DNA from: Onchidella celtica
Lineage: Eukaryota; Mollusca; Gastropoda; Systellommatophora; Onchidiidae
Reading direction: 5' to 3'
DNA length: 64,000 nt
Assembly (NCBI GenBank): GCA_963931925.1
Contig: OZ007569.1
Coordinates: 74,100,400 to 74,164,399 of the forward strand
Shown: positions 21,982 through 35,069 of the stretch, one piece after another
How positions within the stretch are numbered: position 1 is the first letter of the stretch
Layout: every line of letters begins with the position of its first letter
Made by a program: the position numbers and the translations under genes
Notes under the pieces: model-generated
The model's database searches: none
The model's input: only the letters and a program-made list of their open reading frames with translations
What the model was told of the DNA's origin: nothing

Positions 21982-22337
21982 TTTGGTTTCCCCACTAATT
22001 TACTTCTGGGCACAAGTTTGGTTTTTCAGACTTATATTCAATTATTATTCATTGGAAACAGCATCAAATGTAAGAAAAAACTTTGATATCGAGTCTAACA
22101 ACACATTTCAACATCGCAATCGATACATTTTTTCCATAAGGCAGCCATTTTGATTAATTTTCCTAAAATGTCCAAATTTCAGCCAGATGGCAAGCCAAAA
22201 ATTATATTACAAGTAGCCAAAAATATTAATTATTTTTTTTTAAAATTTTTCTTTTATTGGGGGGGTGGTGGTTTAGGGGGCTTTTTATTTTGGAATTATT
22301 GGGGGGGGGGGGTTCAGGGGGGTCTCCCCCCTGTATT

Positions 22338-22360
22338 GTGCGGATCTCGTACGGAAGTCC
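22338..22360 (+). repeat. 23-bp motif copy 3
   Basis: Exact copy of the motif at 21000, preceded by a G-rich stretch and GGGGGGTCTCCCCCC, a small palindrome. Confidence 0.8.
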
Positions 22361-25300
22361 TTCCGGTTTACTTTTTGGGCCTAACGGGCAGTGACGTTCC
22401 AGATGCCATTAAATCTTGAGTAGAACTGACAGATTTCACCTGAAAATGTGTTAGGGATGTGAAGGACCATGCGTCTCAGTCTCACTCTCACACTCAGGGC
22501 CAGATTTTGTCACACACTTACGCCTACGGTAACTAAATATTCCAAACTGCAGGGGTGTATGGATCTCCACAAGGATATGACTTTAGGAGTGGCCATGTGC
22601 CACCTCCATTCGCTGGCCAGTTATGCTGGGTTTTCATGCAGGTTTTATACGAAAATGGAAATGGCATTTCTGTACACATGGAAACATTTTCTATTTCACT
22701 ACTTGAAGGGTTTTTGATGTTTCTGCTGCCGTTTCAGTCCACATGAAAACCCACCTTTAGTTCTTTCAATTGGCAATAGGAATGTTTTTGTAATATCGTG
22801 ATCAAAACATATGAAACATCTTGACATGACCAAACTGTAGGCCTAAACAAATGAACATAACAGCTAAAGAATAATCTAGACTGAGTCTAGATCTTGAGAA
22901 ATTAAAATGACATAATTTATAATATCATCACAAAATATATCATGCTATCTCTTATACAATCATGCATGAAATAAGGGAGGATCCCTGAATCTGGATACCT
23001 CCAGAAACTACTCTTCAGCCTTTTAATAGCACAAGAGTGAGAAAGATCTTGAAAATGGTTTTATTCAATTTAAAAAATGTATTATTACTAACCCTGGATC
23101 TAGACTCTAGATCTCTAGATCTAGGTCTATCCCCAGCACCAAACCCATTATCAAACCTGTCCTTAACTCAAAATCCTATTTGTAAACCTAGACTACCCTC
23201 AACTTAAGATAATCGGATATGGAAATCCTCCCTAATAAGAGAAGATTCATGCACATACTGTCTTACAAAGGTGCAACTAGGCACGTCATCCATCAACTTC
23301 AAAGGAACCTCTCGCCGGCATCAGCTGAGCGAGGATTTAGGACACGGTGATAAGAATAGCAGCAGTCAATGAACGCTTACGCCTTACAAGGTATTCGGTC
23401 TCAGAAATATGGTGTTTGAACACATGTCTAGCTCTAGATCTAGTTGCTTACCACATGAACATATCCTGGGTACATCACTCATACACCGATGACTTCTGGT
23501 ATTCCGTTCAACATGTGGTTGCCCCTTTATTGTGACCTACAACCTCAGTCTGTTCCAACTGCTTTCGTTTCGGCGATCATCTGGCCATCTGCTTCTACTC
23601 AACCGCGGCAGGGGAAACTACCACAAAATCATTGCAAACAACAAAGTTTTAACAAGAATGATTTCTCCTGAGAGGTGCGGGTAAGAGATTTTTAAATTAA
23701 TAATAAGATCACGCAGCAAAAAAGTCAACACTATCAGCTAAAATTTATAAATTACCGCACACTGAAGATAATCTAGTTTCTTTTTCCGCTCGAAAGATAT
23801 AAGCGGGCGGAAATTTGGGGAAAATTGTCTTAAGCAAACATGAGATGGCTTAATTTTTTTTTTTAATGAGCTCAGTCTTGTCAGCATGAGCTATTTGTGA
23901 AATGGCGATAATTGAAAAAAACAACTCTTGACAGAATCAAAATCTTGGTTTGCCACGCCCCAAGCTTAAAAAGCAAAGCCTTTAATACTTGACAGCTTTA
24001 ATCTGTGAGAATCTGATATTGATTTCACTGACCCCTTTATGGTATTCGTTATTACACTTATTCTGTAAAACTTAACTCATTGTTACAATTAGATCACCAT
24101 ACACAGGGACCTAAAATGAAAATTACAACACTAAATGAACCATGAAGAACGTGGACAAAGGTGACATTGACATGAAATAGATGCAAGGAGCACACGTAAG
24201 TTGTAGGCCTATCTCACAGCATAAACATGAGGGAGCTCGACATTGTAATGAGCCTTGTCGACAAACTATAGGCCTATGTTATCAGAACACTATGGCAAGC
24301 AATGCAGTGTAAATAAATCCTTGAATCTGTGAACAGCAGTTTTATGCCCGGATTTTGAAATCTAGGCCAGGTTTAGGTTTAAATAAGATATCCATCACTG
24401 CCAATTCTGTCCATTGGATCATATCCCTTTCTGTTTCATTTTTACTTTCATAATTGATCCGGCTGATGCCTGAATTGGTCGAAGGTGATGAACTGGCAAG
24501 TAGGCCTATTAAGTAACGTAGCCTGCTTTTCATGTGCCCTAGCACAGGTGAAAATAATAATTATTGATTAAAAAAAAGGAGGAGGTAAGGTTGAACGGCG
24601 ACACCCTATCATTTTCGCAGCGGGCTTGACATCCAAGATGTAATATTAGCTAGGCACAGCAAGTAAAAGTGACACAACAATTAACAATGTTACATCATAA
24701 GGAGTACGACGACGACGGTATGTGTGTCAAACAGCAATAGCAGAGCCAGTAAGACACAGTCTCCAAGGGACAGTGGCATTAGCATTAGGATGGCATTAGG
24801 ACTCTGAGAGAGCCTACATGTTCAAGGATAATGAAAGTGGAGAAAGGAAAATAAGAGGAAGGAGGTAAAGATAATGTAGAGAAAAACTTGAGATGATTAA
24901 AAAAAATGATTGAGGAAAATACGTGGGAAAAAATCGTTCGTGAAAGAGTAGTAGCTATTTGGAAATCCAAACTGTGAGCAGGATGTAGGTCTATGTTGTA
25001 TCGAATTTAACTTGCCGTTACTAATGTTCTGAAAGTTCCAATAAATCAGCTTCCACTGAAACAGACAAGCAGATCTCTTCTAAGGGTTTTACCGTCGTTA
25101 ATTACAATAATTCCTCCCCCAAAATGAGATGAGGGGACATCTGACTTAGACTCCAGTGGGTTCCTGCACGAATGAAATGAAAATCACCGCAGTTATCTTT
25201 TAAGGAAAGCTGTGCAGGTTAAAGGAGACAATGACTGATGGAATAAAACCACCACATATCGCCACTAGGCCTATAATTTCTTATCCTCCGAAAATGTTCC

Positions 25301-25570
25301 ATTGCACACAGTGCGTATCGTTACTGTCCATAGTTTCTATATCTCTGGAGAAAAATAATGCTTCAGTCTTTTTAATTTAATCAGACTTTTCTTCTTTTGG
25401 CCTTAAACGATCTTTTTCCCCATTATGATTTAACGCCATGCAGGCCTCCTTCTGCGCACAAACAATTTCGAAACGATTAGCTGATTAGATTATAATAATA
25501 CATTTGTTCAGTATGACGTTGGTAGTAATGATTGAGCCATTGATGAAACTTTTGGATATTACGCACTAAG
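22361..25570. other. no gene recognised
   Basis: About 3.2 kb without a supportable exon. Frequent CTAGATCT and TAGGCCTAT words are seen, common in some molluscan genomes (inference). Short open frames at 22469-22746 and 24342-24545 have no recognisable homology or splice support. Confidence 0.4.
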
Positions 25571-26795
25571 TGTCATGATTCGGATATTATTAAAACTCAC
25601 GCAGAGAGTGAGTTGTTGTTGTTTACCAGGGCCATGAGAAATTGGCTGGTGGCCTTGAACGGTCCTCGCCAAATTATAGTTGGTGAGTAAATAAATGTAG
25701 AGTTAAACTGCTGGAGTCACGCTTGTCGGCTTTAATGTTCGTGATTAATAAGTAATGGAGTAGGGGTGAAACAAGGTGGGGACAGTTGACATTGTTAAGT
25801 ATGACTAGACAAGTTTTGCACGTTAACTGGCTGGTAGAATAGTGCAGACGTATTACTACAGTTAAAATGGTGGGAGGTTTCGACCTATGAGATAGCTGAA
25901 CTAATTGGGCCAGCGGACTAGCACGCTGGGTAGTTGGTTAGTATATAACATCGTGTAACGTTCAGATTTAGTGAATACAGACGAGAGAAGCATCGTTTCG
26001 TGAAGTATCTCCGGTTGGCCAGTACCTGAACTGTGTGGTCTGAAGACTAAGAAGTCCTTGCTAACGGACTGACTGAGCTCTAGAAAGAAAGGTCTGAGTG
26101 GGCTGACCTTTGAAAGCCCACGCTGCGCTATTTTGATGTTCGCGCCTCTCAGTAGGCGTGAGCAATGGTAATATATCTTAATTATTCAAGTATAATAGAG
26201 ATCGGAGATAGAGAGAGAACTACAGCCTCATAGGAAGACTAAGGAAACCCCAGCTGGCACTCGACCACGAGTGTCCTGTATGATAGATCTATTGCCATAG
26301 TATGATTGGAATAATATAGCACATTGTTGATGAATTGAATAGTGATTGTGCATAAAATATAGTCTTTTGGCAACTGCTTAAATTACCTACAAGCCGAAGA
26401 GTGCTTCTGTAGGCTTTGAACGTACTGGGCTCTCCTAACATTTAAGCCCATATGATTTATGGAGAGTTTGCCTGGCGACTGGCCAGTGGCGACTCAACTG
26501 TCACTTTAAATTGATATCCAGTTTCGTATAATATACCTATTTACTATTGATTGCAGTACCTCCATAGTTACATGAATATCATTGGTTAAGTTATTAATTA
26601 GAGTTTTTGGTTTGAATATATACCTCTATTGTCTTTTGTTTTGTTATTAATATTTATGTAAACTATGGCCTGACCGGCCTGACATATATACGCTCTAGTT
26701 ATTTAGTACTTTTCTTGTGTGGTTGTGTCCGAGTGTGAGTTAGCTGCCTCTCGTGCAGTCGTAACATCCCCAAGACCCTAACTCTGCTCGTGACA
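25571..26795 (+). mobile_element. solo LTR 1 (TG...CA, TSD CTAAG)
   Basis: A 1225-bp segment starting TGTCATGATTC and ending CTCGTGACA, with TG/CA termini and imperfect 8-bp inverted ends. It is flanked by a perfect 5-bp duplication, CTAAG, at 25566-25570 and 26796-26800. The same sequence family occurs at 43785-45076 with a different target duplication. No gag, pol or primer site adjoins it, so it is a solo LTR left by LTR-LTR recombination. A 5-bp duplication fits the Gypsy or BEL superfamilies. Orientation follows similarity to LTR 2, which has a TATA box. Confidence 0.9.
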
Positions 26796-26800
26796 CTAAG

Positions 26801-27271
26801 TTTCTATCTTGAATAAAGCAAATTCAATTCCAATAACAAAACCATGCATCTCAATGCTCTTGGTAATTAGATTCACACCTAGCCCAGCTATCAGCCTCTT
26901 CACACCGCTATGGAATGTAGATCAGGCATCTTGATGGTGTAATCTTTAATGCTGTAGATTTGACGGATGGTCTTGGCAAATGTACGAATGCACCAATAGG
27001 TATATACATAGAACGTCTTTGTTTAATCTAAAACGGTAAAATATCATCGCATTCTACCACGGCTGAAACGTGTTTTGGCAGATGAGCAAGGAGCTTATAC
27101 TATAGTCATGTTCCCAGTCATGAGACCAGGCTCTAAAACGTGCATAGCCATAGGGAATATCATTAGATTCACATACTAATATCGTTGAAGCTTCCTAGTA
27201 GTCTTTGGAGGTGGGGTAATATTAGAGAGAGAGGATTAGCCTAAAGAAACGGATATATTGACAAACGACAA
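26801..27271. other. no gene recognised
   Basis: Nothing supportable seen. Confidence 0.4.
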
Positions 27272-27473
<202 letters not shown>

Positions 27474-28090
27474 ATAAAATATGGGACTGAACTCTTTTAA
27501 TATCGTCCGTGATTTTGTATTACACACTTCCTTCCCATTATCATATATTATTTTAAAAAAAAGAACAAATGATGGCGTTTTTAAGCATGGCCACTGGCGG
27601 TAAATAAAGGCACTAATGGCTATGGGAAACTTTTTATGACATACATTCAGTTTGGTGTAATTGCCCAGCGAGAAAGAGCTACGTGTCAGCAAAATATGGG
27701 TAGATCTGTCCCATAAACTCTTAAGATTTGAGTCGGAAAAAAGGGGGTGGGGTGGGGTGGGGTGGGGAGCAAATTTATCCCGGGGAAAGGCTGGATACCT
27801 CAGCTGGTAAATAAGTAAACAAATAATCTTTCGGAAGATCATAGATTGGAGTGGAGCTCGTGGCCCCAGGAAAGGAATTTCACATCGCCACCCGTCTTCA
27901 GACGAGATTTTAAGTTTTTCAGTTTGCGCAATTCACCTTGTGTCCTTTGGCTGAGTTTATTTTCTTGACCTGTGTCAGATCCAAATGCTGCCACCAGTTT
28001 ATCTGGCATGTGGCTTTCTTCTTCCACCTTCTCATCGTTCTTCCTCAAACATAGTCCAAGCATATTCAACAGTGATTTTAGATACAGACA
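27474..28090. other. no gene recognised
   Basis: A GGGGT run near 27745-27770. No supportable exon. Confidence 0.4.
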
Positions 28091-28393
28091 GAGCACCTGG
28101 CGGCGTGTTTTTTTTTTCGTACGATACGAGCGTTAGCAAATTCAGGAGCGGGACAGCACCCCCCCCCCAGCACCCCCCCTCCCCAAATACAGAGCAACGG
28201 CTACGGGATTTCTCGTCCGATCGAACACTGCCATGGGTGCTGCAATCTCTGGACAGTGCCTGATATGTCTCTGAACGTCACCGAAAATCCCTGGGATGTG
28301 TTGGAGCTGTCCAGTGTTTGGGGGTGTGTTGCTGCCCCGCTCCTGAATTTGCTAAAGCTCGGACGGAAAAAAAAATCACTCCACCCGGCGCTC
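28091..28393. mobile_element. palindromic (foldback) MITE
   Basis: Left arm (28091 to about 28165) and right arm (about 28317-28393) are inverted copies: GAGCxCCxGG-G-GTG, a T-run, then CGAGCxTTAGCAAATTC followed by AGGAGCGGG-CAGCA. The central part of about 150 bp is unique. Copy-number evidence is not available inside the window. No coding capacity and no clear target duplication. Confidence 0.75.
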
Positions 28394-29589
28394 ATTGTGC
28401 AAAGAAATGTACAATACATGTACATTGAATGTTGTCAACATCTGAATGCATGTCACTCTTGCATGTCACGAAATAAGTGGTTGTCACCGGAGAATGAAAC
28501 AGTTCAGGTTCTCCACTTAGTTTCATTGAAAGATTCAAATCTGTGGACCCCATCAAAGAAAGAAAGCCAGATTCTGTCACGCATATGACAGACCGACATT
28601 TCAATCATCTGTATTTTCAAGGAAGACATGCCAACATGTACAGGTGGAGTATACAAATACATTATAATATCTTTGTGAGAATCGTGGTCGTGACAGGTTT
28701 AAGTGATGCGATGGACAACTGAAAAAGTGGAAGATATTAATGACTGACGTAACTTCATAATGATGACAGAAATGGCGGTGGTGACAAAATAAAGATGGTG
28801 GTGATGATAATGATGACAGTGTTGAAAGAGATGATAAATAACAGTGGCCACATTCAAATAGCGTCCGTTCTGAAACGATTTCTGCATCTTTCCTTCCATA
28901 CTTGATAAAATGTTATAATTGCGCTTATAGTACAGAGTTTTGCAAGGAATTTACTTTCAGATTAACACATGTTTGCTTTCATTAACCCTGTCCTGAATTT
29001 GCTGTGTACAAGACCTAATGTACCTACAACGAGCATTATAACTTCACAGTGATACCCTACTTACACGCTAAACTTCCCCCGAAAACACCCATTGAAATGG
29101 GCGTCAAGGGGTACTGAAATTTCAACAATGTTCACTATTCGTTTTTTTTATGATCTGATGATTATATTTGGCCGAGTGTTTGCATTTCCAAATGTGTTTG
29201 TTGCTAAATGGAGTTCTTCATGAAAATGGATGGACTTTAAGATGGTGTCTTTCTCTACCGCCATGTCTTTGTTGGACTGAACTAACTTTCCAAACGTGAT
29301 GTCCTCAATTCGGCTGTCTCTTCTGACAAATATTTTGTTGTTTTGTACACCCATTCATCACATGTGAGACTGTCTCTCATGGATGATGGCAAATCTTATA
29401 TAGATACTGACAGATAGTCAGACATACATATAGACAGACGGACAGATAGATAAACAGATAGATAAATAGACGATCTTCTGGGACTTTGTGTCTGACTTCA
29501 ATCTTCCAGACACTTAGCTAACTTGTTAAATAGATGGAGGGACAAAAACAGCTCGCCAGATAGGTAGCTAGTTAGATGAATGGATAAAT
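28394..29589. other. no gene recognised
   Basis: A TGATGGTGATAA-like imperfect run near 28780-28830. No exon supported. Confidence 0.4.
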
Positions 29590-29696
29590 GGATTGATGGA
29601 TGGATAGATAGATAGATTGATAGATTGATAGACTGACAGATTGATAGATTGATTGATAATGATAGATAGATACTAAGATAGATAAATAGATAGATT

Positions 29697-29735
<39 letters not shown>

Positions 29736-29870
29736 TGATAGATAGATTGATAGATTGATAGATAGATTGATAGATAGATAGACTGATAGATTGATAGATA
29801 GATTGATAGATTGACAGATAGATAGATAGATATATATATAGATAGATAGATATATTATATTATATATAAA
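29590..29870. repeat. GATA / GATT microsatellite
   Basis: Runs of GATA interspersed with GATT and GACT, ending in a TATATATA stretch. Confidence 0.93.
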
Positions 29871-31707
29871 TACATGCACACACACACATATTGTGTCCTT
29901 GATTATATATAATTATATATATATTGATAGATGATCAGATAAGTCTATCTCTAGTTAATCTTCGATAAGTCGGTATGCTCCTCTGTCTGTCACAAGTAAA
30001 ACCATCTTCAAGTTGACAATGACAATTTTAAATAAACACTGCAGCTTCAGAAACGCTCGTCATTCGCCAGACCTCGAATGCGAACAAAAAATTAAAAAAA
30101 AGACGTCACCGGTTCTTGCACCGAGATTCTTAACATTGGAGACCAAGGAGCTGTATAATTGCAAACGGTTGAATAAATCATCATGAATAGAGGATTTATT
30201 CCTCTCTCATTGACATTTCATTGGCCTGTCATTCAAACTTTTTTGGCTGGAGAAATTACAGCTCTTTGGAATGTTTTTTTTTTTTTGTGGACACGTACTT
30301 TGCCATGCATGTCCTCCTTAGGACGTCACGGCACTAGCTAAAAAACCTGTATTATTTCTTACACGAGGCTGTGCTGCATACGACGTTTTCTTTTTGCCAC
30401 ATCTTGACACATTTTTTGGCTTTGTCCCAAACTCTGCTGCCACCCCATGTTTTTTCTTTCAACTTAAAATCTGTGTTTACCTTGTCCTAAAATTGTTCAC
30501 AGAATTAATTTGGTCATTGAAATAGGCAGACCGGATCTTTTCATTCCGCGCCAACCATCTCGACCCTTGGCGGTGTTCCTGTTTTATGCATACCCTCCCT
30601 CTTTAAAAAAAAAGAAAAAATTCTGTCAGCTTTCAAAGGTTCCTTTGTCATTATTTGAGATATCTCAGGGTGGTTTAATATCGCATTATATACATGCATT
30701 TTGAAGGTTGGCCCCTTTACCACAATTTGCACTTTTTTCTGTCCTGGATGATTCTACTACAATGTACATAACCACGCCCAAAATTATGCCATTCAAGTAG
30801 CCACAGGCGGCGTATTCTTGCAACCCTTGGCGTATGCTGGGCCATTCTGCTCATATTATTTTATAACGGACCTGTCACGGAGCTTGTGTACTGTAGTAGT
30901 TTGATAGGAGTTTCTACTCTGTAATATCTCACTGATAGGCCTACTGGTAGGTTGGATAGTGATCACTCAAGTTGAATAATATAAGGTAATTTCCGTCTTG
31001 ATCTTCTTTGATTAACCATGCAACGCATTTAAGCTTTAATAGTAATGAATATAAAATTTAATTTCTCTAGTTCCCCACAGAAATCGGTGTTTGTTGTTTT
31101 CGGCATATAAACAGTCACTACCTTTTCCGAATATAATACAAAAGAAGGAAAAATGAGCCGAGAGCGGCACCTTTCACAAAAGTCGAGTAAATGACTGATG
31201 AGTGGTGTCTTCGGATGGAACATACTACAATGGTTTAGGTGACAAGAAGGTAATCATCATTATGTGATAACGCTCGGCCTTGGCTGTGAAGATAAGAACA
31301 ACTATTCAGGTAATAATAGGACATGCATGATCTCCAGAAATGTTTGCATTTCGTCAAGTCTCTGTCGTTTAAAGCTGTGGACAGTATTGGCTGGCTGAGC
31401 TGATAATTGATGCCGTAAAACAATATTGTGGTTTGGGAAATAAAAGGAAGCAGTACATGTACAAAAACGGCAGTTCTTCAGTGAAGTTAGTGCATCTTTT
31501 TACACTAAATTTCTCGAATTTATAACTCTGAAATTCATTTTTTAAAATTTCAGAAGAAAAACAAAATGGACAAGATCTAGATCTAGTTAAGTTTGTCAAT
31601 TCTGATTTTACTCTTACGGTGTTGACGCAAGAAAAAAAAAAAAGTAGGCCTTTTTATAGACGGTGAATTGCTCTTGCACATTGTGTGATTTTTACGCCTG
31701 GGTAGCC
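29871..31707. other. no gene recognised
   Basis: A copy of the TTTTCTTTTTGCCACAT / CTGCTGCCACCCC short dispersed repeat lies at about 30358-30465. No exon supported. Confidence 0.4.
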
Positions 31708-31809
31708 GCGTTTCAAGGGGGAAATCGGAAAGCAAAAATCGGAAAGCTATGAGAGTTCTTCCCCCACGGCCTCCATTCCGTTTTCTATTCCTAAAACCTA
31801 CCAGTGTTA
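31708..31809. mobile_element. fragment of the 11558-11829 foldback MITE family
   Basis: Matches the right arm of the MITE: GGGGGAAATCGGAAA, then GAGAGTTCTT, CCATTCC, TTTTCTATTCCTAAAACC and TACCAGTGT. The matching left arm is absent here. Confidence 0.75.
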
Positions 31810-34744
31810 CGTACCTTCTTTGTTTGGGCGATGCACTCCCTCCGCGGGTCAGCTGACCACTGGCGCGAATATAAGCTGTCCAGTCTGACCACTTAGTCAT
31901 TTTCGGCATAAATGCCAATGGCAGCGACCCTCCTCCTAAAACAAAGCACTTATAGTCATTTTCATATCTGACGGCGAGGGGCACAGGCATATTGAAAGTT
32001 AGTAGTTAAAGTTCCACTTCTTATATTGGGTAAGCTGGCATAGGGATTTTATATGTAGTGCTTAGTAATTTTATGTGCTTTTCATTGTTGTAGTTTAAGA
32101 TGAGCTATTGTTTTAATGTCTCATGTGTAGATGCTGTACTAAATTATTTTGTGACCTGGTGCACTGATCACAGAGTAAAAGTATCGTGTAATTCCGGTAA
32201 AGGCCTATTGTGTGTCCGCGTATATTTACTATTAATAATGCGTTTCAATTTAGTCTTCTTAGCCAGGCCTAGCTTTATTTTAGTGCCATGCATTCTTTCC
32301 AGTCCAGTTAAGCTACAATGCTGTTCTGTGCAGGTTTTATCATCTGTATCTGCTTGCGTGCACGTGTCGTGCCACGCGCTCTTTTATAAACTGCATTTCA
32401 AACTAGCGTCATACCAAAGTGATTGTCCAGTTGCCTGGTACATAGTAATTGCCTAATTTAGCCAGCTTTAAGCCTAGGTCCATACTGTGTAATACTATTG
32501 GATTGGAGTCCCCATAAATAAGCTTTCATTACTGTATGATGTGTTCCCATTTAATATAATTCTGGACACTGTTCATACCCTTGGACCCGCCTTGATCTAG
32601 TCACTAGATCGACGTGATTACCTCCTTTGTTAGGTCAAGCTGCAGCTATGGTCTGCTTGGCATCATCATTGGGTTTGGTCATGTACTAGCTAACTAGATT
32701 CTAAGTAACCTCTAGGGTGGGATGGTCGTCCACCCTGTTTAATACCTGTAAGGTCCGTGCTTCGATTATTATTTATCGATTGCTGTAGGCTATCAAGCGG
32801 GCTTAGCCGCCTTAATTGCTTAGTACGGTTTGGTTCTGTGCTCTAGGGCTGTATGTACATGTATATATATTAATTTAGTTATTTATGCATATATGTTTGT
32901 AGGTTTTATGTATGCGTTTACAGTAATTATGATCAAGCTGTTGGATTTAGCTATATCGACCACGTGGCAATGGCATTGTTGCCATGGTGTTGGGGTATCC
33001 AGCTTATAATACATACATTTAGTCGTGTTGGAGTTCGGATCCAATGCCTCTGGCTTGAGATCTATGGGCCTCCACTGTGATCATGGATACTTCGGTGTAT
33101 TTTCTTACAATCTGAGTAAATTCTTGCATTTATTGATTATATTCTAGTTCTGGAACCTTGTATCGATTTTGGTGATTAACGATGGGCTTATAGATTCTTA
33201 TATGGTCACCAGCCTAGCTGTTTATATGATTAAGAAGGATTCAGACGACACTTCCAGGGGGACTTATGAATTATAATTTGGTGGTCATCCTTGTGTGGTC
33301 CACGTAAAATAGTAATGCTTATAAATAATATTGGCTACATAATCCATAGCCTGGGTCATGCTTAATTGCCATGAGGCCTGTTAAGTATTACTTTAGAACA
33401 GTCCCTGTGTTTTGGTTAATAATCTAATCAGTAATATATAGGCTTTTAGGGGCAGTTCCCTGTGCATATTTTGTCGGGATAGCACTTGTTTGGAAACTGT
33501 CATCGGGCCGTAAGGGGCGCCCTGATACAATGTACTTGTTTAGGATGCCGGGGAAACTACTGCTGGGTTACGTTCCCTTGCTATTTGTCATTTTTATTCT
33601 TATTAAGCCTTGGGTGTTCATTAGTTTGTGTCTACCATGTGTTCATGCTGTGTAAATATATTATAACTTTGTGCTTATGATGCTTTATTCTTTTTGTTGG
33701 TTTTCTTGGTTGTCTGTTGGTTTTCGGTTCCTTTTCTGTTCCCTTTTTATTGTGCTCGAAAATAAACGATAATACGTTTACGACCCCTATATATATAGCA
33801 GAGTTATTTTGTTTTTGTCCCGACCAACCATCGTCGTCTGCTAACAATTGTATGGTTTTTAAATTTACGAAGCTAATGTAGACAGATAAAAACAAAAAAC
33901 GTCCAAAATTTTTTCTCATAAGGCGAAGCAAAACGAATAAATTTTCTTCGTTGCATTCTTCTTTATGTATCTAAATCATTGATACTTGGTCTATCTAAAT
34001 CATTGATACTTGGTCAGTTTGGCAGTCGTTATGAAATTTAAAAAAAACTAAGATGTCCGTAAAAATATGTAGATCAGTAATTGTTATAGACATGGGGATC
34101 TGGCACAAATGGCAAAGTATAGATCCCAATGCACAATTATTGATGAGGTTATCTAGAAAGTCAGTGGTTATCTTATGAGGTTATCTTAAAAGTAAAGACA
34201 AAATCTGTCCAGAGTCGCTTTGGTGCCTTGGACCGATGTCACAGAAGACCAATTATGGAACATACTAATGCTGTGTCTAAAAGACTCATGGATTGTATAA
34301 AAATCAATGCATTAAACATTTTCTTCACTGGGTGCTAGAAAACATTTTATAAAACAGATATCACTGCAGTCACTGAGAAGAAAATTGCAAACTGGAGCTG
34401 GAATTTCTTTTAACGGTGGTTTTTCCGAGAAACTAAGAATTGTGACGAAAATTTAAAGTAAATTTATTATTCTGGGCAAGTTGTTGAAGAGATTTTAGGC
34501 ACGGTCTTCAGCCAGCATTTCACGAAATAGCAAAGAAAACACAGCGATGTACAAAGTGGGACTTACAGTACAGCAGCAGTGTCGACATCAGCATAATTGA
34601 TCAACGGCATTTTGATAGGTGGACCACGTGATCGTAATGTTTATGCAATGACCCCAGAAAGCGAAGGATCTGATTGGACCACATTCGGAGTAGGTCGAGA
34701 ATGGTATCACTGTTTTAAAAAATTGTCAGGAAAATTCGTTTCTA
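31810..34744. other. no gene recognised
   Basis: About 2.9 kb. Some TG-rich, LTR-like composition near 33400-33600, but no termini with target duplications could be paired. Open frames at 32100-32456 and 33486-33680 carry no recognisable feature. Confidence 0.35.
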
Positions 34745-35069
34745 TAAAGAACTTCATCTCTACGTAAGGAATATCACAGTTAATTTTTCTAGTTCATGCA
34801 GAATTACATTTTATTAGATCTCGTCAGGCCCATGCACCCCCTCCCAACTCCCCCCCCCCCCGGCAGACATGTGGCATCAGATGGTCAAAAAATCTTTCAG
34901 AGACTTCTGGTGTCTTCACGGCAAAACAATAACTTAAAGCTTTATTCGTGCCGACCCCCCCCCCCCCCCCAACTAATCGAGACAGAAAAATCAAATATAA
35001 TCCTCATTCACAAAATCGTATTCATTTTGTGTTTTTCTTTCTTCACATCCAGCTAACGCTCCCACAGAC
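34745..35069 (+). promoter_or_regulatory. upstream region shared by the P450 pair (copy 1)
   Basis: Aligns by eye, with indels and poly-C insertions, to the complement of about 49194-49520: TCTCTACxxAAGGAATATCACA, then TTCATG.AG.ATTA, then CxTCAGG.CCA, then TCTTCAC.GCAAAA, then AAGCTTTATTC. Just before the ATG both copies have CTTCACATCCAG and CCCACAGAC, which look like splice acceptors, so a 5' UTR intron is possible. It is therefore promoter, 5' UTR or intron. Confidence 0.5.

Noticed and set aside
31583..31990. 135-codon minus frame
   Set aside because: It overlaps the MITE fragment and a poly-A run and has no conserved motif.
31805..33846. A fourth LTR with TGTTA...TAACA ends
   Set aside because: The ends can be paired only loosely and the flanking five bases do not match (ACCAG versus ATTGT).
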